DNA of 42,325 nt, taken from assembly GCA_021740085.1 (NCBI GenBank), contig JAIPAL010000012.1, forward strand, positions 1 to 42,325. The letters run 5' to 3'. The notes under the pieces are model-generated. The model did no database searches and was not told where the DNA came from. It saw only the letters and a program-made list of their open reading frames with translations. The stretch comes from Crocinitomicaceae bacterium (GTDB taxonomy: Bacteria > Bacteroidota > Bacteroidia > Flavobacteriales_D > Crocinitomicaceae). Within the stretch, counting starts at the first letter, position 1, and the number at the start of each line of letters is the position of its first letter. The position numbers were made by a program, and so were the translations under genes. Positions 24,764 to 33,475 of this stretch are shown one piece after another.

Positions 24764-26239
24764 TTATTCAGATTTAGCAAAATACTTTCTACCATAATAA
24801 ACCGGTATTCCTATAGCGACAATAAGCAGTCCAAAACAAGTGTTTTGCGTTTTAGTAATGAGTAAGATCGTACAAATTATCGTGGCAATAAGAATGTATA
24901 AAATGGGCGTAAAAGGATACGCAAAAACCTTATAGGGTCTTTCTACATTCGGCTCTTTTTTTCGTAAGATAAATATTCCAGCAATCGTAATGATGTAAAA
25001 TAATAAGGAAGCAAATGTGGCATAATCGAGTAAATCGCCATACGAGCCACTTAAACACAGAATACTTGCCCAAATTGCTTGAGTGATAAGGGCAAACATT
25101 GGAACGGAGTTTTTATTTAGATTCCCAGCACGTTTAAAAAACAAACCGTCTTTAGCCATCGCATAATAAACTCTAGCTCCTGAAAGAATCAATCCGTTGT
25201 TACAACCAAAAGTGGAAACCATGATGAGAATCGCCATAAAAGCAGCAGCAAAATCACCAAAAATCATTGACGCTGCAGCCGTTCCTACCCTATCAGTATT
25301 CGCCCCTCCAGCAAATTGCATACCTTGAGATAAAACTTCGGCGCCATCTGGAGAGCCATGTAAGGGAATAAGCGCCAAATAGGCAAAATTAGCCAACACA
25401 TATAAAACAGTTACTACCGAAGTTCCTATTAATAAACTTAGTGGAATATTTTTTTTAGGGTTTTTAATTTCCCCCGCTATAAATGTCACATTGTTCCATG
25501 CATCACTGGAAAATATTGATCCAATAATTGCCGTTCCAAGAGCAAGAATCAAAGCAATTCCTGTAATGGGAGAAATTGATTCTGTCCAGTTCCCACCTAC
25601 TCCTTTTGACCATGTATGTGATGTATCCCACATGTGTTGCATGTTGTGAGAGAAGACATCACTTTGTAATCCAATTGCTAAGCCCAATACTATAAGTGCA
25701 AGCAAGGCAATTAACTTGGCTGAAGTAAAGATCAATTGAATTATTTTTCCGCTTTGAATACCACGAGTATTAATAAACGTTAGTAGGAAAATACTAAAAA
25801 TCGCAAATACTTGAGCGGCCGAAACCTTTAGTGGACCTAGATTAAATAAGATGTTCTCTGGTCCTAATTGAGGAAAAAAGAAAGCCGTATATTTAGCAAA
25901 AGCAACTGCCACAGCAGCAATTACGCCCGTTTGAATCACAGTAAAAACCGTCCAGCCATATAAAAAAGCAGTAAACTTACCGTAAGCCCTTTCAATGTAA
26001 ACGAATTGCCCTCCGGCTTTTGGCATCATGCTCGCTAATTCGCCATAACTCAAGGCAGCAAGCAAGGTAATGAATCCTGTTAATAACCATAAAACAATAA
26101 GCCAGCCAGCAGATCCGACCATACGCGACATGTCGGCACTAACGATAAAAATACCAGAGCCAATCATCGAACCAGCGACGATTGCTGTAGCATCTAATAA
26201 TCCTAAGGATCTTTTAAAATCGGTTGTTTCTTCTGTCAT
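24764..26239 (-). CDS. APC family amino-acid permease
   Basis: A 491-residue transporter with about twelve helices. The first helix carries the substrate-binding signature GSMIGSGIF (about residues 22-30) seen in the APC/LAT group, and the sixth region has NVTFIAGEIKNPKKNIPLS, also characteristic. It imports or exchanges amino acids across the inner membrane. It is followed 1 bp later by the M1 peptidase gene, so the two form an operon in which peptides are cleaved outside and amino acids taken up; this link is inferred. The substrate cannot be named. The start at 26239 is the ATG preceding TEETTDFKRSLGLLDA, with divergent aroC 134 bp away. Confidence 0.9.
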   Translation of the reverse strand: MTEETTDFKRSLGLLDATAIVAGSMIGSGIFIVSADMSRMVGSAGWLIVLWLLTGFITLLAALSYGELASMMPKAGGQFVYIERAYGKFTAFLYGWTVFTVIQTGVIAAVAVAFAKYTAFFFPQLGPENILFNLGPLKVSAAQVFAIFSIFLLTFINTRGIQSGKIIQLIFTSAKLIALLALIVLGLAIGLQSDVFSHNMQHMWDTSHTWSKGVGGNWTESISPITGIALILALGTAIIGSIFSSDAWNNVTFIAGEIKNPKKNIPLSLLIGTSVVTVLYVLANFAYLALIPLHGSPDGAEVLSQGMQFAGGANTDRVGTAAASMIFGDFAAAFMAILIMVSTFGCNNGLILSGARVYYAMAKDGLFFKRAGNLNKNSVPMFALITQAIWASILCLSGSYGDLLDYATFASLLFYIITIAGIFILRKKEPNVERPYKVFAYPFTPILYILIATIICTILLITKTQNTCFGLLIVAIGIPVYYGRKYFAKSE

Positions 26240-26361
26240 ATTTTATAAATAAAGAGCTTGATAATTCTAATTTAGCAACGAATTGCGTTGCCTAAAAGTA
26301 ATAAATGTTTTGGATTGATGGAAAAGCCTCTTCATTGATAGGGTAAACAAATGATTCTCCT

Positions 26362-26369
26362 TAACTTTG
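26362..26369 (+). promoter_or_regulatory. -7 box (TAACTTTG) for aroC, leaderless spacing
   Basis: A perfect TAnnTTTG match ending 4 nt before the ATG at 26374. A transcript from it would begin at or next to the ATG. A TTG lies 24 nt upstream of the box, slightly longer than usual. Confidence 0.6.
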
Positions 26370-26373
26370 CCTC

Positions 26374-27441
26374 ATGGCAGGATCAAGTTTCGGTACCCTT
26401 TTTAAACTTACCACCTTTGGAGAATCCCATGGTCCTGCAATCGGTGGAATTATTGAAGGATTTCCACCAAACATAAAGGTCGATTTCGCGATGATTCAAG
26501 CAGAATTAGACCGTAGAAAACCAGGGCAATCGGCGCTCGTTTCACCTCGAAAAGAATCTGATGCGGTGAGCTTTTTATCTGGTTTTGTAGGGGAGATTTC
26601 TACCGGTACAGCCATCGGTTTTACCATTCCTAACGACAATCAGAAAAGCGACGATTATGCTAATTTAGATAAGTCATTTAGGCCATCGCATGCCGATTAC
26701 ACATACGAGAAAAAATACGGCATTCGCGACCATAAAGGAGGTGGAAGATCCAGTGCAAGAGAAACCGCCTGCCGTGTTGTTGCTGGGGCTTTGGCTAAGC
26801 AAGCATTAGAAAAACTAAACATTCGATTTTCAACTTACGTGATACAAGTTGGGCCCATCCAAATGACTAGCGATGAATTTTACCCACTTACTGACATTGA
26901 AAGTAATCCCGTTCGCTGTCCGGATAAAGGTCTTGCCAAAGAAATGGAATCGTTGATTGAAAACACAAAAAAATTGGGCGATACACTAGGAGGCACGATT
27001 CAATGTATTATTGAAAATGTCCCTGCTGGTCTAGGAGAGCCTGTATTTGACAAAATCCATGCAGATTTAGGTAAAGCAATGCTATCAATCAACGCCGTAA
27101 AAGGATTTGAGATTGGAAGTGGATTTCATGCTAGCTCCATGTTGGGATCTGGCCATAATGACCTTTTCAATTCAGATGGAAGTACGCAAACCAACCATTC
27201 TGGCGGGGTGCAAGGTGGCATAAGCAACGGAATGCCCATATTATTTCGTGTTGCTTTCAAACCGGTATCAACGATCCTCAAAAAACAAGCTTTGTTAACA
27301 AAAGATGGTGAAATGGAAGAGGTGCAAATTACAGGCAGACACGATGCCTGCGTGGTTCCAAGAGCCGTTCCAATCGTAGAATCTATGGCAGCTATTGTTA
27401 TTCTAGATTTCTATCTTCGCAATAAGTCAGTACATTTGTAA
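26374..27441 (+). CDS. aroC: Chorismate synthase
   Basis: AroC converts 5-enolpyruvylshikimate-3-phosphate into chorismate using reduced FMN, the last common step of aromatic amino-acid synthesis. The 355-residue protein has the N-terminal signature [17 protein letters not shown] (residues 9-25), the [18 protein letters not shown] segment near 120, the [12 protein letters not shown] region near 245, [13 protein letters not shown] near 275 and [16 protein letters not shown] near 320. It has its own promoter and is followed 9 bp later by the DUF4293 gene. A leaderless message is likely. Confidence 0.97.
   Translation: MAGSSFGTLFKLTTFGESHGPAIGGIIEGFPPNIKVDFAMIQAELDRRKPGQSALVSPRKESDAVSFLSGFVGEISTGTAIGFTIPNDNQKSDDYANLDKSFRPSHADYTYEKKYGIRDHKGGGRSSARETACRVVAGALAKQALEKLNIRFSTYVIQVGPIQMTSDEFYPLTDIESNPVRCPDKGLAKEMESLIENTKKLGDTLGGTIQCIIENVPAGLGEPVFDKIHADLGKAMLSINAVKGFEIGSGFHASSMLGSGHNDLFNSDGSTQTNHSGGVQGGISNGMPILFRVAFKPVSTILKKQALLTKDGEMEEVQITGRHDACVVPRAVPIVESMAAIVILDFYLRNKSVHL
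27431..27438 (+). promoter_or_regulatory. -7 box (TACATTTG) at the end of aroC
   Basis: A perfect TAnnTTTG match in the last codons of aroC, 12 nt before the ATG at 27451. It may start a separate transcript for the DUF4293 and ABC-F genes, although read-through from aroC is also possible. Confidence 0.4.
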
Positions 27442-27450
27442 AAAAAAATC

Positions 27451-27903
27451 ATGATTCAGCGCATTCAACACTTGTATTTTGGGTTTGTAATAATCAATCT
27501 TTCGATTTTATTAAGCGGATTGGAAATTGGAACGTATCAAGCGAAAGAGATGCCGCATCAATTCACTATTTATGGATTTTTTCAAGGAAAAGAAGTCGTT
27601 TGGGGCTTTCCATTTTATTTAGTGATCATTGTATTAGTGGCGCTATTGCTGTTTACCATTAGCAAGTTTAAGAAACTAGGTTTACAATTAAAACTGATAA
27701 AATTCACCTTCTTATTTTACTTACTTTTTGTGGTAGGAATTACCGCTTTATTCCTATTTAAACTTATGCCAAACGTGCCAGACTCCGTGAGTTTTGGATT
27801 TGGTTATTACCTATTAATCCTTGGTTTGCCTTTTACTTATTTAGGCTTACGCGGGATAATGCGAGACAAGAATTTACTTGACTCCCTCAACAGACTACGT
27901 TAA
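27451..27903 (+). CDS. DUF4293 family membrane protein
   Basis: A 150-residue protein with four predicted membrane helices and the N-terminal MIQRIQHLYFGFVI start typical of DUF4293 proteins of Bacteroidota. The GLRGIMRDKNLLDSLNRLR ending is also characteristic of the family (conserved basic DxxLLxSLxRLR). The function is unknown. It begins 9 bp after aroC and its stop is 1 bp before the ABC-F start, so it may be translated with the ATPase. Confidence 0.85.
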   Translation: MIQRIQHLYFGFVIINLSILLSGLEIGTYQAKEMPHQFTIYGFFQGKEVVWGFPFYLVIIVLVALLLFTISKFKKLGLQLKLIKFTFLFYLLFVVGITALFLFKLMPNVPDSVSFGFGYYLLILGLPFTYLGLRGIMRDKNLLDSLNRLR

Positions 27904-27904
27904 C

Positions 27905-29785
27905 ATGAATTATTTATCGGTTGAAAACCTCACCAAATCATTCGGTGTAAGAGTATTATTTTCAGATTTAACATTTGGAATAGATCAAGGACAGAAAGTG
28001 GCTATTGTAGCAAAGAATGGCGCAGGGAAAACAACTCTATTGCGTTGCTTAATGGAAATGGAGCCATACGATAGTGGTCGCATAGTTTACCGAAACGACA
28101 TTCGCATTGCCTTTATGGAACAAAGTGAAATGTTGAACCCAACACATAGTATACTTGAAGCGGTTTTTGACCATGATATTCCAGAATTACAATTAATCAA
28201 AACCTACAACATCGCCATTGCTAATAATGACGAAAAAGCATTAGAGGAATGCTATCAGCAGCTCACCGATTTGAATGCATGGGATATTGAGGTGAAAGTA
28301 CAACAGATACTTAGTGTATTAAAACTAACTGATACCACTCAAAAAATTGAAAGCCTATCGGGTGGACAGAAGAAAAGAGTTGCCTTAGCAAAAGTGCTCT
28401 TGTCTGAAGCAGATTTTCTATTTCTAGATGAACCGACTAATCATTTAGACTTAGACATGATAGAATGGTTAGAATCCTATTTATCGACTTCCAAATCAAC
28501 GATTTTAATGGTTACTCACGATCGCTACTTTCTTGAGGTTGTTTGTGATACCATTTACGAATTGAGCAACGAAACACTTTTTCGATACAAAGGGAATTTC
28601 TCTTATTATTTAGAAAAAAAGGCAGAGCGAGAGGAGCAACTACAATCCACTGTCGATAAAGCTAGAAATACCTTTAGAAAAGAATTAGATTGGATTCGCA
28701 GACAACCAAAAGCACGAGGTACAAAACAAAAAGCAAGGGTTGATGCTTTTGAAGGAATAAAATCGACCGCTCAAATGCGCTTGGAGGAAGATGAAATGGA
28801 ATTGCCCGTAAAAATGGAGCGTTTAGGTTCCAAAATAGTGGAATTCCATAAAATTAGTAAAGCATACGGTGAAAAAACCATTTTACATGATTTTTCTTAT
28901 CATTTTCAACGCAAAGAACGCTTAGGAATTGTTGGTAACAATGGTACTGGCAAGAGTACTTTTTTAAACCTACTAATCGGGCAAGACCAAGCGGAAAAAG
29001 GGAAAGTAGTTATTGGGGACACCATTGTTTTTGGCTATTATAGTCAAGACTTAATAAAAGTGGACGATGGCAAAAAAGTAATTGATGTCGTTAAGGATGT
29101 CGCAGAATATATCCCCTTGGAAAAAGGAAAGCAATTATCCGCCTCACAATTATTAGAACGATTTCTTTTTACACGTGACAGCCACTATAATTTTGTACAC
29201 AAGTTAAGCGGTGGAGAAAAACGTCGCTTAAAATTGTTGAAAGTCTTAATGGCAAATCCGAATTTTCTAATTTTAGATGAGCCAACCAATGATTTAGACA
29301 TTTTTGCGATGGCCGTATTAGAAGAATACTTGCGAAATTTCCAAGGTTGTTTGGTAGTGGTCTCACACGACAGGTATTTCATGGATAAAATGGTAGATCA
29401 TTTATTCGTTTTTGAAGGAGAAGGGAAAATTTTAGATATCGTTGGAAATTATACCGATTATAGAAAAGTACAAACGAATAAACCAAAAGAAGACAAATCT
29501 TCCAATACAAAGACTATCATCAGTAAAGAAGATCAAAAATTCTTAAAGCCGACTATACTTTCCAATGAAAAAAGAAAACTCACATTCAAAGAAAAAGAGG
29601 AATTAGCATCACTAGAAAAAAGTTTGGTAGACTTGGAAAAAGGTAAGTTAGAATTAACCAATAAGCTCAGTGATTCAGAGAAAAGCAACCAAGAACTTTA
29701 TGAAACCGGTATGGAATTAGGGAAATTGGTGGAAGAACTCGATCGGCAAACGAATCGCTGGCTAGAACTTTCCGAATTCGCATAA
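27905..29785 (+). CDS. ABC-F family ATPase (Uup-like)
   Basis: A 626-residue protein with two ABC ATPase domains and no membrane helices. Domain 1: Walker A AKNGAGKTT (about 36-44), LSGGQKKRVALAK, Walker B FLFLDEPTNHLD. Domain 2: GNNGTGKST (about 348-356), LSGGEKRRLKLLK, FLILDEPTNDLD. A linker with coiled coil joins them (about 240-310). A C-terminal coiled coil (about 560-620) matches the Uup type, which binds DNA or ribosome-stalled complexes. ABC-F proteins act on the ribosome; the exact role is unknown. I start at 27905 because the frame upstream is the end of the DUF4293 gene. Its last 10 codons (NRWLELSEFA) recur 750 bp downstream. Confidence 0.93.
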   Translation: MNYLSVENLTKSFGVRVLFSDLTFGIDQGQKVAIVAKNGAGKTTLLRCLMEMEPYDSGRIVYRNDIRIAFMEQSEMLNPTHSILEAVFDHDIPELQLIKTYNIAIANNDEKALEECYQQLTDLNAWDIEVKVQQILSVLKLTDTTQKIESLSGGQKKRVALAKVLLSEADFLFLDEPTNHLDLDMIEWLESYLSTSKSTILMVTHDRYFLEVVCDTIYELSNETLFRYKGNFSYYLEKKAEREEQLQSTVDKARNTFRKELDWIRRQPKARGTKQKARVDAFEGIKSTAQMRLEEDEMELPVKMERLGSKIVEFHKISKAYGEKTILHDFSYHFQRKERLGIVGNNGTGKSTFLNLLIGQDQAEKGKVVIGDTIVFGYYSQDLIKVDDGKKVIDVVKDVAEYIPLEKGKQLSASQLLERFLFTRDSHYNFVHKLSGGEKRRLKLLKVLMANPNFLILDEPTNDLDIFAMAVLEEYLRNFQGCLVVVSHDRYFMDKMVDHLFVFEGEGKILDIVGNYTDYRKVQTNKPKEDKSSNTKTIISKEDQKFLKPTILSNEKRKLTFKEKEELASLEKSLVDLEKGKLELTNKLSDSEKSNQELYETGMELGKLVEELDRQTNRWLELSEFA

Positions 29786-29791
29786 ATTAAT
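29753..29791 (+). repeat. Direct repeat, copy 1 (3' end of ABC-F gene)
   Basis: This 39-bp stretch, the last ten codons plus the stop of the ABC-F gene and 6 bases beyond, recurs at 30503-30541 with three mismatches (29770, 29784, 29788). All three are silent with respect to NRWLELSEFA plus stop. See the second copy for the interpretation. Confidence 0.85.
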
Positions 29792-29793
29792 GC

Positions 29794-29826
29794 GCCTTTG
29801 GAATAAAGAAAAGGCACAGGTTTTTT
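29794..29826 (+). terminator. Possible terminator of the ABC-F gene
   Basis: GCCTTT (29794-29799) pairs with AAAGGC (29810-29815) around a 10-nt loop, followed after five bases by a run of six T. The stem is short and the T-run is displaced, so this is a weak call. Confidence 0.4.
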
Positions 29827-29920
29827 CAAAAAAATATACCCTGGAAGCTAATTAATCATTATTTTTACTTTAACAGTAATGAAATAGACTGCATAACAAT
29901 TATTAATTTAAAAGAAACGA

Positions 29921-30445
29921 ATGAAAAGTAGTAAGGCCATTTTAGGAATCACGTTAATGTCAGCCATGTTATTCACCTCTTGTGGGGGAGATGACGCTAA
30001 ACCAAAAACGGAGGATAAAACAGTAAAAACAGCAGACACTACTAAAAAAGTGGAAGCGCCTAAAGTAGAAGTAATTGCTCCAGCCGATATTTCGGTGAAA
30101 TTATTTTTTAAAGGAATGGATTTTACCGATGAAGAAGGAAATGAAACGAAAGGAACCGTAAGTGAACATAAAGAATTTAGCAAATCACAAACCTACACTG
30201 CTTGTTATGACTCTGAATCATTTAATAATTTAAAATTAGTCGGTACCGGTAAGCAACTTTACCTTGAAGTTAAAGCAGGGAATAAAATCGTCTTCAGCAA
30301 GGAGAATTTCGAAGTGCTGGATAAAGTTGTTTTTACCACTAAAGATTTTGATTTAGACTGGGGTAAAGGAACTCACACGGTTACCTTAAAACAAAACGAA
30401 ACAGTTTTGTTTAGCGGAAAAATTAAGTTTCAGGGTTGTATGTAA
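29921..30445 (+). CDS. Lipoprotein of unknown function
   Basis: A 174-residue predicted lipoprotein with a lipobox LFTSC (Cys21) followed by GGDD, acidic residues placed as in surface-export signals of some Bacteroidota lipoproteins (inferred). A low-complexity Lys/Thr/Asp/Val linker (about 25-55) leads to a compact beta-rich domain with VKLFFKGMDFTDEEGNE, YTACYDSESFNNL and TVTLKQNETVLFSGKIKF. No family is recognised. It lies between the two copies of a 39-bp repeat derived from the ABC-F gene end, which suggests that this block was inserted or moved here. No good TAnnTTTG box is seen upstream. Confidence 0.72.
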   Translation: MKSSKAILGITLMSAMLFTSCGGDDAKPKTEDKTVKTADTTKKVEAPKVEVIAPADISVKLFFKGMDFTDEEGNETKGTVSEHKEFSKSQTYTACYDSESFNNLKLVGTGKQLYLEVKAGNKIVFSKENFEVLDKVVFTTKDFDLDWGKGTHTVTLKQNETVLFSGKIKFQGCM

Positions 30446-30477
30446 ACTCAATTCTTTGTAGTAAAGAATTGTTTACA
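30441..30477 (+). terminator. Hairpin at the end of the lipoprotein gene
   Basis: CAATTCTTT (30449-30457) pairs with AAAGAATTG (30463-30471) around GTAGT; TGTAAA and TTTACA extend it with a two-base bulge. It includes the stop codon of the gene. No T-run follows, so its role as a terminator is uncertain. Confidence 0.4.
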
Positions 30478-30502
30478 CTATCAAGATGCTAAATTATATA
30501 CT

Positions 30503-30541
30503 AATCGCTGGCTAGAACTGTCCGAATTCGCATGAATCAAT
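30503..30541 (+). repeat. Direct repeat, copy 2 (orphan tail of an ABC-F gene)
   Basis: Encodes NRWLELSEFA plus a TGA stop, like the end of the ABC-F gene at 29753-29791, but has no gene in front of it. The changes are CTT to CTG, TAA to TGA and ATT to ATC. The 3' edge covers the stop codon of the convergent PhoD-like gene (30537-30539). The simplest reading is that an ABC-F gene once ended directly against the PhoD-like gene and that the segment 29792-30502 with the lipoprotein was inserted later by recombination with a slightly diverged copy. Confidence 0.8.
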
Positions 30542-31568
30542 CCGCAATTTGAATCTCTTGCAGGCTAATTTCCCTTTGAATTACGGATTGCCCATCGGAA
30601 TTGCGGATTTCAACTTTCAATACATTCTGTTCCGTATCGATGTTTAACAGCCCATAATTATTCCCCATAAAAGGACCTTCAATTCTATTTTTATTGGGAG
30701 TTGATAAATGCCAAGTTTGGGTTAATCCGCTTGATGTAATATCATAAATTGGATAAGGGGATTGGGCGGTTATTTTCGATAGTTCGGCATAATGGACATC
30801 ACCAGAAATAAAAACAACTCCGTTCGCCTTGGTTTCCTCAATAAGTCGCAACATTTTTAACTGTTCATGTGGAAAATTAGGCCACGCCTCATAACCATTA
30901 TAGCTAATACCAAATTGCGTGGAACTACCAATAATTCTATAATCTGCTTTTTGCTCGAGCCTTGTTTTTAACCAATTCCATTGCTGTTCTCCCAAAAACG
31001 ATTGGGTAGTATCATAATGAGGTAAATAATCCAATTCATACTTGAAAGAGGTGTCAGTGGAATTAGCCTTGTTGCATTTTAGTAATTTATCCCTAAAAGT
31101 ACGGGTGTCTAACAGGATAATTTGAATTATTTTACTGTTCACTTCATACGAATAACTTGTGTAAATCCCTTGCTGAGATCTACGTATTGACTCCTTGGGT
31201 TCGTCAAAAAAATCAAGAAATAGCTTCTTAAATCGTTTCTTTCGGCTGAATTCTTTCCCCGCATCGTTTTTACCGAAATCATGATCGTCCCAAGTAGCAA
31301 GTATTCGTGTTGTTTTTTTTAAATTTTGATAGGATTCCTTCGCCGCTAATTGCGCATACTTCCTTTGAAGAACGCGCGCATTTTTAGTATCCCCGTAAAC
31401 ATTGTCTCCTAAAAAAATAAATACATCAGGCGACTGTGCAGCGATATCATTGAAGAGGGGAATTGGCTTATCCTGATGACCACAGGACCCAAAAGCAATT
31501 TTGAACTCAGTTTGTGAAAACACACTGAATACCGAACATAAACAGAAATACAAAAGATAGTTTTTCAT
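30537..31568 (-). CDS. PhoD-like metallophosphatase
   Basis: A 343-residue exported phosphatase. Residues 1-19 are a signal peptide (MKNYLLYFCLCSVFSVFSQ). The metallophosphoesterase core has FGSCG (about residue 26), FLGDNVYGD (about 56-64), TWDDHDFGKND (about 95-105), a tail region with RIIGSSTQFG, and VVFISGDVHYAE near 255. This order is that of the alkaline phosphatase D (PhoD) group, which hydrolyses phosphate mono- and diesters. I chose the ATG at 31568, which gives a clean signal peptide; the longer frame start at 31607 adds a hydrophobic stretch without purpose. It stands alone, convergent with the lipoprotein gene and divergent from the next gene. Confidence 0.9.
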   Translation of the reverse strand: MKNYLLYFCLCSVFSVFSQTEFKIAFGSCGHQDKPIPLFNDIAAQSPDVFIFLGDNVYGDTKNARVLQRKYAQLAAKESYQNLKKTTRILATWDDHDFGKNDAGKEFSRKKRFKKLFLDFFDEPKESIRRSQQGIYTSYSYEVNSKIIQIILLDTRTFRDKLLKCNKANSTDTSFKYELDYLPHYDTTQSFLGEQQWNWLKTRLEQKADYRIIGSSTQFGISYNGYEAWPNFPHEQLKMLRLIEETKANGVVFISGDVHYAELSKITAQSPYPIYDITSSGLTQTWHLSTPNKNRIEGPFMGNNYGLLNIDTEQNVLKVEIRNSDGQSVIQREISLQEIQIAD

Positions 31569-31636
31569 GCCGTAAAAATAGGCAATAAACGTAGTCAAAA
31601 ACAACACACATAGCTTTCAATCGTCGCATTTTTTTG

Positions 31637-31644
31637 TAACTTTG
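31637..31644 (+). promoter_or_regulatory. -7 box (TAACTTTG), leaderless spacing
   Basis: A perfect TAnnTTTG match ending 4 nt before the ATG at 31649, identical in sequence and spacing to the aroC box. Confidence 0.6.
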
Positions 31645-31648
31645 AGAT

Positions 31649-32377
31649 ATGAAAATAACGGTTTTTACTTTACTGCTTTGCTTTTTTTCTACGTTGCAAA
31701 GTTTTTCTCAAATTGTATCGAAAGATGGCACTAAACTAAAAAACAAAAAAACTAAACCAGTCACTTTTGCTTTTTTAGAATTTAATCGGACCAGTTCTTT
31801 CAGAGGATTGACTGAAAATAAAGAATTTATTACCTATCCTTTAGGAGAACGTGCAAATGAACAGCCACTAAAAATTTGGTCCTATTTCTTGGGAATGAAT
31901 ACTGGACTAACTAATTTCTTGCGCTTTGAAGGGGGGATTTCGTATCTCCAAAACGGTGAACAATATTCGTATCAAGGTCCTTTGGGAAGCGACAGTACAT
32001 TCTCCTACCAAACAAAATATAAATACATCGCAATGCCTTGTCAACTAAAAGTTGAATTCGGGAATAGTTTCCGATTCTCATTGGGTGCAGGTATTATGCC
32101 GCAACTTTTTAATGGGTATCGACAAGATCAACAATGGACCACTGAAACCGGGAGCAAAAACGAAAAGACGATTAAAGATAATACCACTTGTAACTCGTTT
32201 GGTTTAAGCGTCATTTCTTCCGCTGGCGTTCATTATGTGGGAATGAAATCTTGGGGTTTATTTTTAAAGGTAAACTATCGCCAACAACTAACTAATACCT
32301 TGACGAAATACGGTGATTACGTACATTTTTCTAAGGGACTTGGTTATAGCATTGGAATTAGTAAAAACTTAGAATAG
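31649..32377 (+). CDS. Outer-membrane beta-barrel protein, PorT-like
   Basis: A 242-residue exported protein with a signal peptide (residues 1-21, ending SFSQ) and antiparallel beta-strands as in small outer-membrane barrels of Bacteroidota (outer membrane protein beta-barrel domain). Examples are FLRFEGGISYLQNG, FSYQTKYKYIAMPCQLKVEF, FRFSLGAGIMPQLFNGY and the strand end SIGISKNLE. It directly abuts the NIF3 gene (the stop is adjacent to the next ATG). No specific function can be given. Confidence 0.78.
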   Translation: MKITVFTLLLCFFSTLQSFSQIVSKDGTKLKNKKTKPVTFAFLEFNRTSSFRGLTENKEFITYPLGERANEQPLKIWSYFLGMNTGLTNFLRFEGGISYLQNGEQYSYQGPLGSDSTFSYQTKYKYIAMPCQLKVEFGNSFRFSLGAGIMPQLFNGYRQDQQWTTETGSKNEKTIKDNTTCNSFGLSVISSAGVHYVGMKSWGLFLKVNYRQQLTNTLTKYGDYVHFSKGLGYSIGISKNLE

Positions 32378-33472
32378 ATGGAAATACGAGAGCTAATCAA
32401 TTTCCTTGAAAAAGAATTTCCCTTAAACCTGCAAGAAGATTATGACAACTCCGGTTTACAATTGGGAGATCAAAAAAGTGAAATAAAAGGCGTGTTAGTG
32501 AGTTTAGATTGCACCGAACAGGTGGTCCTCGAAGCAATTGAAAAGAACTGTAATGTAGTGATTTGTCACCATCCGCTACTTTTTAAAGGATTGAAGAAAA
32601 TTACCAATGACACCTATGTTGAAAGAACGATTCGACTATGCATACAACGTGACATTGCTGTGTATGCCATCCACACAAATCTAGATAATCATCCAAAAGG
32701 AGTGAATTTTGAGATTTGCGAACGAATTGGATTGATGAATACAAAAATACTCGCTCCCAATAACGCTCCGCTTTATAAGCTCTCCGTTTACACACCAACA
32801 ACAGCATTAGAAGCCGTGGACGCAGCCATATTTGAGGCTGGCGGTGGTAGTATTGGGGAATATTCTGAATGCCATTTTCGCCAAGAGGGCATTGGGACAT
32901 TTAAACCAAGTCCATTGGCTAATCCGACATTTGGAGAAATGGGAGTTCGGGCCGCAGTAGAAGAGTATAAAGTGGATTACCTGGTAGAAGCGCTCCACCT
33001 AGATCGTGTACTTAGCGCTATGAATGGTGCACATCCCTATGAAGTGGTCGCCCATGATATTATTTTATTAAAAAATGAAGGGGGAAACATAGGTGCAGGA
33101 CAAATCGGGGAATTAGAAACTCCTTGTGACGAGAAGGAATTTTTAGGTCGAATAAAAGAAATTTTTGCTTGCGAAGGGATTCGACACACAAAATTTCTAA
33201 ATAAACCCATCAAAAAAGTAGCTGTTTGTGGGGGCTCTGGGAGTTTTTTAACTAAAGCGGCCATCCGCCAAGGAGCTGACTGCTACATCACTTCAGACGT
33301 GAAATACCACGAGTTTTTTGATGCCGAAGAGCAGTTGCTATTAGTAGATATTGGTCATTACGAAAGCGAACAATATACTTCTCACCGATTGATGGAAATA
33401 CTTAAAGAAAAATTTACTAACTTTGCCATCCGATTAAGTGAAATAAATACAAATCCGATTAACTACCTTTGA
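32378..33472 (+). CDS. NIF3-like dinuclear metal-centre protein
   Basis: A 364-residue NIF3/YqfO-type protein with the family metal ligands: CHHPLLF (His64, His65), HTNLDNHPKGVN (Asp103) and a late DIGHYESEQ (His and Glu). The long form includes a middle insertion (about 130-240, PII/CutA-like in homologues). NIF3 proteins may be GTP cyclohydrolase-like, but the physiological role is unsettled. It begins immediately after the beta-barrel gene and is followed 3 bp later by the zinc-ribbon gene, a common Bacteroidota pair. Confidence 0.92.
   Translation: MEIRELINFLEKEFPLNLQEDYDNSGLQLGDQKSEIKGVLVSLDCTEQVVLEAIEKNCNVVICHHPLLFKGLKKITNDTYVERTIRLCIQRDIAVYAIHTNLDNHPKGVNFEICERIGLMNTKILAPNNAPLYKLSVYTPTTALEAVDAAIFEAGGGSIGEYSECHFRQEGIGTFKPSPLANPTFGEMGVRAAVEEYKVDYLVEALHLDRVLSAMNGAHPYEVVAHDIILLKNEGGNIGAGQIGELETPCDEKEFLGRIKEIFACEGIRHTKFLNKPIKKVAVCGGSGSFLTKAAIRQGADCYITSDVKYHEFFDAEEQLLLVDIGHYESEQYTSHRLMEILKEKFTNFAIRLSEINTNPINYL
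33464..33471 (+). promoter_or_regulatory. -7 box (TACCTTTG) inside the NIF3 stop region
   Basis: A perfect TAnnTTTG match over the last codons of NIF3, ending 4 nt before the ATG at 33476. It repeats the spacing seen before aroC and the beta-barrel gene. It may allow the zinc-ribbon gene a separate leaderless transcript. Confidence 0.5.
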
Positions 33473-33475
33473 TAT

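Noticed and set aside
24763..24795. Upstream start for the M1 peptidase
   Set aside because: Adds 11 residues before the signal peptide and overlaps the permease gene. The ATG at 24762 gives a clean signal peptide.
31569..31607. Upstream start for the PhoD-like gene
   Set aside because: Adds a second hydrophobic stretch before a normal signal peptide starting at 31568.
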